From NCBI GenBank assembly GCA_030632545.1, contig DAOVUO010000214.1:1-5551 (forward strand): a stretch of DNA of 5,551 nucleotides, read 5' to 3'. Origin of the DNA: Bacteroidales bacterium (GTDB taxonomy: Bacteria > Bacteroidota > Bacteroidia > Bacteroidales > DYOH01). A program made the position numbers and the translations under genes. Numbering within the stretch: position 1 is the stretch's first letter; each line of letters opens with the position of its first letter. Below, in pieces: positions 1 through 5,551 of the stretch. The notes beneath the pieces are model-generated. The model did not search any database and was not told the DNA's origin. It saw only the letters and a list, made by a program, of their open reading frames with translations.

Positions 1-298
1 CACTACCTGTTTTGGCAAGTTTCACAAAACTCTCAAGAACATCTGGTGCATAACGCTCAAATTGCTCAATAGCAGTACCTGATAATGAAAAGCTTATTTT
101 AAATTGAGTTCCATATTGCTTTATTAAATCCAAAAGCACTTTATTCATTGGCAAATAACACTTTTCGGCTACCTTTCGCATTATTTCACGATTTGAAAAT
201 TCATCGAAATACTCATGGTCATTGCCAATTTCAAAAAAACGATATTTTTTTAATCTAAATGGTTGATGTACTTGAAAGTAAAAACAGATAGTTTTCAT
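1..298 (-). CDS. GH57-family alpha-amylase, N-terminal part (cut by window edge)
   Basis: Reading leftwards from the ATG at 298-296, 99 codons are open to the edge. The protein begins MKTICFYFQVHQPFRLKKYR; the FQVHQPFRL stretch (residues 8-16) is the first conserved strand of the GH57 barrel, with the His-Gln-Pro typical of the family. Residues 66-75 (TQFKISFSLS) fit the second conserved strand. GH57 enzymes cut or transfer alpha-1,4-glucan chains by a retaining mechanism; the catalytic Glu and Asp lie further downstream and are not visible, so amylase, 4-alpha-glucanotransferase and branching enzyme cannot be separated on residues. I favour alpha-amylase because of the gene order. The start is fixed by an in-frame TAA three codons upstream (305-307). 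There is no signal peptide, so the enzyme is probably cytoplasmic. It is the third gene of the minus-strand cluster, 56 bp after the glycosyltransferase, and lacks a clear Shine-Dalgarno sequence. Confidence 0.88.
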   Translation of the reverse strand, partial: MKTICFYFQVHQPFRLKKYRFFEIGNDHEYFDEFSNREIMRKVAEKCYLPMNKVLLDLIKQYGTQFKISFSLSGTAIEQFERYAPDVLESFVKLAKTGS

Positions 299-354
299 AT
301 TGGATTATAATTTTAGATTCGACATTTATATTGTGCCACTAAGGCGTTAAAAGT

Positions 355-1803
355 TTAATCATTTACACTTTGATAGTGTGCTAATAAATAAATTTCGCGA
401 ACATGTTTTGCTGCATTTTCCCACTTAAGGCTATCTACTTCAGCCTTTCCAAATTTTTGAAACATATTCGAAAGTCCATCATATTTACATAAGCCATAAA
501 TTGCATCGGCCATTGCATGAATATCCCAAAAATCAACCTTAATAGCATGATGCAAAATTTCGGCTACACCAGATTGTTTACTAATTATTACGGGTACATT
601 TGAACGTAATGCTTCTAAAGGCGAGATGCCAAAAGGCTCTGAAACAGAAGGCATTACATAAACATCTGAAATGTCAAACATCCGAGTAACTTCATCTCCT
701 TTCAAAAAATTAGTAAAATGAAATTTATCAGTAATATTTAATCGAGCAGCATGACTAATCATTTTACGAAGCATATCGCCACTTCCTGCCATAACAAATC
801 TAACATCATCAGTTTTATCAAGGACTAATTTTGCTGCTTCAATAAAATACTCGGGCCCTTTCTGAAATGTTACACGGCCAAGAAAAGTAACAACTTTATC
901 GTTAATTGTTTTCTTATAATGTTTGCGTTTAATTTGCATAGGTTCAACTGCATTATACACAGTATGAACTTTATTTGCTTCAGCACCATGACGCGAGATA
1001 ATAATATTTTTTGTAAGATTACTTACAGTTATTATTTTATCAGCGTTCATCATTCCATGCCGCTCTATATCAAATACTGTCTGATTTACGTTTTCACCAC
1101 TTCGATCAAATTCGGTAGCATGAACATGTATAACCAAAGGTTTACCAGAAACTTTTTTTGCCTCTACTCCAGCCAAAAATGTAAGCCAGTCGTGTGCATG
1201 AATTACGTCAAAATCGTATTGTTGAGCAATTTGAGCTGCTACTTTCGCATATTTCTTTACCTCGTCAATAAGATTAACGCCATAGTTACCCGAAAATTGA
1301 TATTTCCCTTCCTCATCAAATCCCTCATTTTGAGTCTCATGTAAAACAAATTCTTTAAGAACACCATTTTCAAAATAAATAATTTTACCATCTTTTGATA
1401 TTCTTAAATCAGATTTTTTGACACCTATGTTTTTCAAATAAGCCTCAAAAGTATCAGGCTCAAGATAAGGCGTTAAAATTGAATCTATTTCTACAAAAGT
1501 AAGATTCTCATAATACTCTTTTATATTTGTAGTTTCTTCATCAACTATTTTTTCTGATATCTGCGAGAGCATATTTTCAGTAAATACACTCTTAGTACGA
1601 GTTTTACGAATTTGTATTGGAATCTCACTTGCCCCAACAAGATGTGCTACACCACTATCCTCATCACCAAATAACTTTGGAACAACAAAAATAATTTCTA
1701 AATCTTTAAAATGGGACAAGCCTTTTGTTAAGCCATAGCTTGCAGTACCAAGTCCTCCAGTAATATGGGGTGGAAATTCCCAACCAAACATTAATATCTT
1801 CAT
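355..1803 (-). CDS. GT4/glycogen-synthase-like glycosyltransferase
   Basis: This complete 482-aa protein has the two Rossmann domains of a GT-B retaining glycosyltransferase. The N-terminal strand and glycine loop are MKILMFGWEFPPHITGGLG (1-19). HAHDW at 202-206 is typical of glycogen/starch synthases and related GT4 enzymes. The C-terminal domain opens with FLGRVTFQKG (307-316), where R310 and K315 match the donor-phosphate-binding Arg and Lys. EPFGISPLE (389-397) is the E-x7-E motif, with E389 and E397. Residues about 65-190 form a long, charged insertion in the N-terminal domain. The likely role is making or extending cytoplasmic alpha-1,4-glucan from a sugar nucleotide. However, the Lys of the KxGGL loop of classical glycogen synthases is replaced (ITGGL, 14-18), so donor and product are inferred from context. 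The start is fixed by an in-frame TAA two codons upstream. It is the middle gene, 27 bp after the debranching enzyme. Confidence 0.9.
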   Translation of the reverse strand: MKILMFGWEFPPHITGGLGTASYGLTKGLSHFKDLEIIFVVPKLFGDEDSGVAHLVGASEIPIQIRKTRTKSVFTENMLSQISEKIVDEETTNIKEYYENLTFVEIDSILTPYLEPDTFEAYLKNIGVKKSDLRISKDGKIIYFENGVLKEFVLHETQNEGFDEEGKYQFSGNYGVNLIDEVKKYAKVAAQIAQQYDFDVIHAHDWLTFLAGVEAKKVSGKPLVIHVHATEFDRSGENVNQTVFDIERHGMMNADKIITVSNLTKNIIISRHGAEANKVHTVYNAVEPMQIKRKHYKKTINDKVVTFLGRVTFQKGPEYFIEAAKLVLDKTDDVRFVMAGSGDMLRKMISHAARLNITDKFHFTNFLKGDEVTRMFDISDVYVMPSVSEPFGISPLEALRSNVPVIISKQSGVAEILHHAIKVDFWDIHAMADAIYGLCKYDGLSNMFQKFGKAEVDSLKWENAAKHVREIYLLAHYQSVND

Positions 1804-1830
1804 TCTTTAATTGTTTATGGTGGCTAAAAA

Positions 1831-3783
1831 CTAATCAACTTTATTTTTACATTTAGTGAGCAAACACTTAATTCTCAGAACTTCTGCAACACTCCAAGCC
1901 TGAGAAATTGCTCCACGAGGATGATGCGGTGGATTTCCATCATAAATCTCTGAAATTGTTCCAATTCCAGCACTAGTCATATCTTCCTCGAAACTATAAA
2001 AAATCTTTTCTACAAATGCAATCCCTTCTTTGCCATAAAGATTTAAATAAGCCTCAACAAAATGCCCTAGAAGCCAAGGCCAAACTGTTCCCTGATGATA
2101 AGCACTGTCACGCTCTTCCTGCCCACCTTCGTACACTCCAACATACTTCTCATTTTTAGGAGACAAAGTACGCAAACCTTTAGGTGTTAACAACTCTTTT
2201 TTAACCACACGAAGAATTTTTCTACGCATTTCATCATCTATCATTATATAAGGTAATGAAGCAGCAATAACTTGATTTGGTCTTACGTCCCAATTCTGCA
2301 TCTCATCGTCAACATAATCTGCTAAATATCCCCTTTTTTCTGTCCAAAATGTATCAATAAACGATTTTTTAATTAATTCAGGATAATCTTTCCATTCAGC
2401 AATAAAATCATAATCTCTCGCTTTTTTAGCAACTTCTAAAGCAAACATTACTGCATTATACCAAAGTGCATTTATTTCTACATCAAACCCAATCCTAGGC
2501 GTAACAGGCTTTCCGTGAACCAAAGCATCCATCCAAGTAAGTGCCTTTCCTTGAACACCCGAATAAATAAGTCCATTTGATCGCATTTTTATGCCATAAG
2601 TAGTTCCTTCTCTATAAGCATTAAGTATTGCTCTTATATTTTGACCATAAGTAGTCCAAATTTTTGCAAACGAACCTAAATCATAAACATACTTTTGTAC
2701 CGACCAAACAAACCATAAAGGCGCATCCACAGAGTTTACATCAGCAGAGCTTCCAATTCCTAAATTAGGAAACAAACCTCCTCGTAGCTCTTGAACCATT
2801 GTATCAAGTACCGTCTTAGTAGATTTAGAATCTTTTCGTGATAAAGATAAGCCTGTTAAAGAAATAAATGTATCACGTCCCCAAATACCAAACCATGGAT
2901 ATCCAGCAGTAACATATAATTTTTTGCCTTTACGAACATAAAATTGCTGTGCAGAATTTTCTAAATTATTTTCATAACTTATTCTTGGAACACGCTTTTT
3001 TACCTCGTTTGTGAATTTACGCTTAAGAGCTTTAGGATCTGCTTCTGTTGTTCCAGCGGAAAAAATTACACTTTCGCCTTTTTTAATACTAGTTTCAAAA
3101 TAACCATTTGCAAATAAATCCTCCTTATAGTCATAACCACGTTTCTGCTCTTCTGCATATTCTACATTGTAATACCAATCTGGAGCATGCGTATATTCAG
3201 CATTTTTAGAGACCTGCATATATAAAAACGGGTAGCCATTGTATAATTTCATTCTAATTCCAGATGAAATTTCTTCGTATTTAGAATTCACATACATATT
3301 AGCTTTATTCAGTTTATGAATCTGACGAAAAGCTAAAAACGGTTGAAATCGAATTCTTGTCTCTGAGTGAGCATCTTCTAATGTATAACGCAACAAAATT
3401 CTTTCCTCATCTTGAGCTAAAAGTATCTCTTTTTTTAAAACTACACCACCAACACGATAATAGTGCGTAGGAATAGGATTGCTATGAAAATCTCGTATAT
3501 ACTTATGTCCTAACGGATTGTACACGCCAGGATATTTTCTACTCCCAATATGAAACTCTTGCTCATGCTGAATAATTGTTTCATCAATACCCGAGAGTAA
3601 AACATGTTTCTCGCCATCTAAATCTTCGAGTGGGCAAACCAATAAACCATGATATTTACGTGTATTACAATATGTTATTGTAGAACTTGCATAAGAACCA
3701 GCTCTATTTGAACGAATAAATTCACGTTCTAGAGAATAATTCAAGTTAATTAATTGCCTTTTATCAAATTTCAGGTAAGTCAT
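1831..3783 (-). CDS. Glycogen debranching enzyme (amylo-alpha-1,6-glucosidase, GH133 type)
   Basis: This complete 650-aa protein, normal length for the bacterial family, is the first gene of the cluster. The N-terminal domain (about 16-245) carries the signature NRAGSYASS (26-34) followed by NTRKYHGLLV (40-49). The C-terminal alpha/alpha-barrel domain (about 275-640) carries AGYPWFGIWGRDTFISL (293-309), NSVDAPLWFVW (350-360), TWMDA (416-420), TPRIGFDVEINALWYNA (428-444), GLRTLSP (536-542), ERDSAYHQGTVWPWLLG (557-573) and ISEIYDGNPPHHPRGAISQAWSVAE (610-634). Conserved acids D304, D353, D419 and E612 are all present, so the enzyme looks intact; I do not assign which two are catalytic. Family members hydrolyse alpha-1,6-linked glucose at glycogen branch points. 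No signal peptide is seen, which fits a cytoplasmic enzyme. An in-frame TAA two codons upstream (3787-3789) leaves ATG 3783 as the first possible ATG. There is no Shine-Dalgarno sequence, and the leader is AT-rich. Confidence 0.95.
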   Translation of the reverse strand: MTYLKFDKRQLINLNYSLEREFIRSNRAGSYASSTITYCNTRKYHGLLVCPLEDLDGEKHVLLSGIDETIIQHEQEFHIGSRKYPGVYNPLGHKYIRDFHSNPIPTHYYRVGGVVLKKEILLAQDEERILLRYTLEDAHSETRIRFQPFLAFRQIHKLNKANMYVNSKYEEISSGIRMKLYNGYPFLYMQVSKNAEYTHAPDWYYNVEYAEEQKRGYDYKEDLFANGYFETSIKKGESVIFSAGTTEADPKALKRKFTNEVKKRVPRISYENNLENSAQQFYVRKGKKLYVTAGYPWFGIWGRDTFISLTGLSLSRKDSKSTKTVLDTMVQELRGGLFPNLGIGSSADVNSVDAPLWFVWSVQKYVYDLGSFAKIWTTYGQNIRAILNAYREGTTYGIKMRSNGLIYSGVQGKALTWMDALVHGKPVTPRIGFDVEINALWYNAVMFALEVAKKARDYDFIAEWKDYPELIKKSFIDTFWTEKRGYLADYVDDEMQNWDVRPNQVIAASLPYIMIDDEMRRKILRVVKKELLTPKGLRTLSPKNEKYVGVYEGGQEERDSAYHQGTVWPWLLGHFVEAYLNLYGKEGIAFVEKIFYSFEEDMTSAGIGTISEIYDGNPPHHPRGAISQAWSVAEVLRIKCLLTKCKNKVD

Positions 3784-3832
3784 AGCTTAAAAAATATTAA
3801 ATTTGAAATAATTTATTTCGTTTTATTTTCAC

Positions 3833-3870
3833 GAAAGTTACGACTATTTTTTTATTAAATATACAAAAAA
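3833..3870 (-). promoter_or_regulatory. Candidate Bacteroidota-type promoter of the glycogen cluster
   Basis: On the minus strand, TTTTTTG (3870-3864) is followed after 23 bp by TAACTTTC (3840-3833). The known Bacteroidota vegetative pattern is TTG, a spacer of roughly 17-23 bp, then TAnnTTTG. The -7 element here has one mismatch (final C instead of G), and the spacer is at the long end. It would give a leader of about 40 bases before the debranching-enzyme ATG. In such AT-rich DNA a chance match is quite possible. Confidence 0.3.
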
Positions 3871-3873
3871 CAA

Positions 3874-3973
3874 CAATTAATTTTACTGATAATTAGATAA
3901 TTACAAACGATTTCGTAAAGACAAAAGACTGATATTCAATTAATTACAGCAATGCTTTTGTTTCAATTAATTG
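3874..3973. repeat. Three copies of CAATTAATT
   Basis: CAATTAATT occurs at 3874-3882, 3937-3945 and 3964-3972. The last two share the longer form TTCAATTAATT (3935-3945 and 3962-3972) and are 27 bp apart. The third copy extends to the perfect palindrome CAATTAATTG (3964-3973). The copies lie between the candidate cluster promoter and the operator-like palindrome. They could be binding sites for a regulator, but a word made almost only of A and T recurs easily by chance here. Confidence 0.35.
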
Positions 3974-4001
3974 TTTTTGAACAAAATACTTAAAAAGGAA
4001 A

Positions 4002-4013
4002 GCAAACGTTTTC
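4002..4013. promoter_or_regulatory. LacI-family-like operator palindrome
   Basis: GCAAACGTTTTC contains the perfect 8-bp palindrome AAACGTTT (4004-4011). It differs at one position from the fully symmetric GCAAACGTTTGC. A central CG flanked by A-rich and T-rich arms is typical of LacI-family operators, which often control sugar and glucan genes. It lies 112 bp before the transporter ATG and about 220 bp before the debranching-enzyme ATG, so it could act on either. A looser relative, CAAACGATTTCG, lies at 3904-3915. No regulator gene is visible in the window, so the assignment rests on the motif alone. Confidence 0.3.
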
Positions 4014-4024
4014 AGAAAATTAGA

Positions 4025-4107
4025 AAATTCGATAATTCCAAATAAAAAAAATATATCTATTTATGTAATATCCCTAATAATCAAATAATATGACAAATTC
4101 GATTATT
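4025..4107. repeat. Pair of 13-bp near-identical direct repeats before the transporter gene
   Basis: AAATTCGATAATT (4025-4037) and AAATTCGATTATT (4095-4107) match at 12 of 13 positions and have the same orientation, 70 bp apart. The second ends 18 bp before the transporter ATG, where a regulator could affect transcription or translation start. The shared TTCGAT core is less A/T-trivial than the other repeats nearby. Confidence 0.4.
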
Positions 4108-4125
4108 ATCACATAGAAATGCTCA

Positions 4126-5376
4126 ATGGAAAAAATTTTAGAAACAATTAAATCTGACAAACAAATAAAAAAATTTAGTGCTTATGGTTTTTTCAAAAAC
4201 TTACGCTTCTTTGAGCCATATATCATTCTTTATTTATTAGATAATGGACTTAACCTGCTCCAAATTGGTCTTCTATATTCAATAAGAGAAATTACTGTTA
4301 ATATTTTTGAACTGCCATCGGGGTTACTGTCAGATAAATACGGAAACAAAAAGACTTTATTGGTTTGTTTTATTTTCTATATTATATCGTTTATATTCTT
4401 TGGAACAGGTTCAAATTTTATGGCATACAGCGTGGCTATGATTTTCTTTGGCCTCGGTGACGCTTTTCGTTCTGGCTCACACAAAGCAATGATATATAAC
4501 TATTTAGAATTTAAAAATTGGTTCAAATATAAAACATTTGTATACGGAAGAACTCGCTCATTTTCATTACTAGGTTCTTCTATTTCTGCTATATTTTCTA
4601 TTTTACTTATATTTTGGATTAAAAAAATTAACTTTTTATTTATAATCAGCATAATCCCTTATTTAATTGACTTTTTTCTCATATTAAGCTATCCAAAACA
4701 TGTAGATGTACGGAAAAAAGAGAGTCTAAATTTTACACTTTTTTTTAAAAGTTCATATCAAAGTATTATTCAATTATTTAATCAAAAAAAAGTACTATTT
4801 ATTGTTAATTCCTCTGCTGTTTTCGAGGCATTTTTCAAAAGTATAAAAGACTACATTCAGCCTATACTAAAACTTTTATTAGCGAGCATAACATTCTATA
4901 GTTTTGCCAATTTCAGTTCGGATGAAATACTTAAAATTAGCTTAGGATTAAGCTACTCTATAATTTTTATATTCGGTTCAATTGCTTCTAAAAATGCACA
5001 TAAATTATTGTATAAACAGAGTATAACATATTGGATGAATTTGCTTTATATAGCACTAACTTTCAGTTTTATATTAATAGCAGTTTTTATTCATTTAAAA
5101 TGGTATTTTGGGATAATCGTATTTTTTGTAGCCATGTATATTTTTCAAAACTTAAGAAGACCGTTTTTTGTTGATTTAATTGGTGAGTTTATGCAAAAAG
5201 AACAACGTGCAACCGTCCTTTCGGTCGAAAATCAACTTACATCTTTTTATGTAATTATATTAGCACCAATAATGGGTTTTTTAGCCGACTCTTTTGGTGT
5301 ATGGAAAATGTTGATTATTATGGGGTTTATTGGATTTATGCTTATAAAATGGGTAAAAATAAAGAGTAATTATTGA
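4126..5376 (+). CDS. Major facilitator superfamily (MFS) transporter, substrate unknown
   Basis: This complete 416-aa protein is very hydrophobic, with about 12 likely membrane segments, roughly at 26-40, 43-62, 77-95, 98-116, 145-164, 168-187, 223-240, 245-262, 270-288, 302-341 (two segments), 365-386 and 391-410; boundaries are by eye. GLLSDKYGNKK (66-76) is MFS motif A in the loop after segment 2, and GFLADSFG (384-391) is its weaker counterpart in the C-terminal half. GLGDAFRSGSHKAMIYNYL (109-127) is typical of segment 4 in bacterial MFS proteins. A charged loop at about 188-222 joins the two six-helix halves. The start is fixed: an in-frame TAG lies at 4114-4116 and the next Met is residue 99. 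The protein should sit in the inner membrane and could export a drug or move a small solute; nothing seen fixes the substrate. It is divergent from the glycogen cluster and has no visible operon partner. Confidence 0.9.
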   Translation: MEKILETIKSDKQIKKFSAYGFFKNLRFFEPYIILYLLDNGLNLLQIGLLYSIREITVNIFELPSGLLSDKYGNKKTLLVCFIFYIISFIFFGTGSNFMAYSVAMIFFGLGDAFRSGSHKAMIYNYLEFKNWFKYKTFVYGRTRSFSLLGSSISAIFSILLIFWIKKINFLFIISIIPYLIDFFLILSYPKHVDVRKKESLNFTLFFKSSYQSIIQLFNQKKVLFIVNSSAVFEAFFKSIKDYIQPILKLLLASITFYSFANFSSDEILKISLGLSYSIIFIFGSIASKNAHKLLYKQSITYWMNLLYIALTFSFILIAVFIHLKWYFGIIVFFVAMYIFQNLRRPFFVDLIGEFMQKEQRATVLSVENQLTSFYVIILAPIMGFLADSFGVWKMLIIMGFIGFMLIKWVKIKSNY

Positions 5377-5426
5377 GTATACCGATTGTGAACCAAAATT
5401 TAGTTTAAAAACACATTATTTGAAAA

Positions 5427-5551
5427 TTAAGACATTGGCACACTAATAATTACACGAACATTTAACGGACTATTGGATGATGTAGTGTTTGAAGAAGGAG
5501 AAGGGGTTTTAAGGAAAGGAGGAATACTGAGAGGGGTGGTCGTTTCAGTGG
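5427..5551 (-). CDS. Possible C-terminal end of a Ser/Thr/Pro-rich protein (edge fragment, doubtful)
   Basis: On the minus strand, 40 codons are open from the right edge to a TAA at 5429-5427. The peptide is unusually rich in Ser, Thr, Pro and Asn (26 of 40 residues) and ends in VRVIISVPMS. If real, it is the end of a gene converging on the transporter, with 50 bp between the stop codons. The composition is also what antisense translation of a Glu/Gly/Val-rich gene gives: the plus strand is open from 5431 to the edge as well (for example TLIITRTFNGLLDDVVFEEG), but shows no in-frame ATG. I recognise no family in either reading. A non-coding G-rich intergenic repeat is a third possibility. Confidence 0.25.
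   Translation of the reverse strand, partial: TETTTPLSIPPFLKTPSPSSNTTSSNSPLNVRVIISVPMS

Larger units (their letters stand above)
3784..4125. promoter_or_regulatory. Divergent AT-rich intergenic region between glycogen cluster and transporter
   Basis: This 342-bp gap separates two genes that start in opposite directions, so it should hold the promoters of both. It is very AT-rich, and I find no credible small gene, tRNA or strong hairpin in it. It contains a weak candidate promoter for the minus-strand cluster, a LacI-like palindrome and several short repeats, listed separately. I could not find a good match to the Bacteroidota TAnnTTTG element with a TTG at the right distance on the plus strand just before the transporter gene. 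Confidence 0.7.

Noticed and set aside
299..354. Possible attenuator or small gene in the 56-bp gap between the glycosyltransferase and GH57 genes
   Set aside because: No stable hairpin and no open frame of useful length is seen; it looks like a plain intra-operon spacer.
919..1344. Plus-strand open frame of 141 codons
   Set aside because: It lies wholly antisense to the well-supported glycosyltransferase gene, has a Cys/Tyr/Ile-rich composition without any recognisable domain, and is best explained as a shadow frame.
3798..3805. TAAATTTG on the plus strand, a perfect match to the TAnnTTTG promoter element
   Set aside because: It is over 300 bp from the transporter start and has no TTG at the required distance upstream, which falls inside the debranching-enzyme gene.
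4739..4791. Homopolymer runs T8 (4739-4746) and A8 (4784-4791) inside the transporter gene, as possible phase-variation tracts
   Set aside because: The frame is intact, the runs encode ordinary Phe and Lys residues, and eight-base A or T runs are expected in a gene this AT-rich.
5377..5426. Search for a terminator hairpin after the transporter gene
   Set aside because: No GC-containing inverted repeat followed by a T run is visible; the only pairings are short A/T matches.

Overview
The window suggests an AT-rich member of the Bacteroidota. The reasons are the gene order debranching enzyme, GT4-type glycosyltransferase, GH57 alpha-amylase, which I know from glycogen-metabolism loci of Bacteroides relatives; the absence of clear Shine-Dalgarno sequences before any gene; and AT-rich intergenic DNA. 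This placement comes from remembered gene families and order, not from a marker gene.

Layout: about two thirds of the window (1-3783) is a three-gene cluster read on the minus strand. In transcription order it holds a complete glycogen debranching enzyme (GH133 type, 650 aa), a complete GT4/glycogen-synthase-like glycosyltransferase (482 aa) and the first 99 codons of a GH57 alpha-amylase that runs off the left edge. The gaps are 27 and 56 bp, so co-transcription is likely. A 342-bp AT-rich divergent region (3784-4125) follows. It carries a weak candidate Bacteroidota-type promoter for the cluster, a LacI-family-like palindrome centred on AAACGTTT, and short repeats. On the plus strand, 4126-5376 encodes a complete 416-aa major facilitator superfamily transporter of unknown substrate. 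The last 175 bp hold a short spacer, then a G-rich, strand-skewed stretch that is open on both strands up to the edge and may be the end of a minus-strand gene.

How the genes fit together: the glycosyltransferase probably makes or extends an alpha-1,4-glucan, the debranching enzyme removes alpha-1,6 branches, and the GH57 enzyme cuts or rearranges alpha-1,4 chains. None of the three shows a signal peptide in the visible sequence, so this looks like cytoplasmic storage-polysaccharide turnover and not uptake of external starch. The divergent transporter need not belong to this pathway.

I see no RNA gene, insertion sequence, CRISPR array or convincing new system. The items most worth checking are the operator-like palindrome, the unusual nucleotide-binding loop of the glycosyltransferase, and the right-edge tract.
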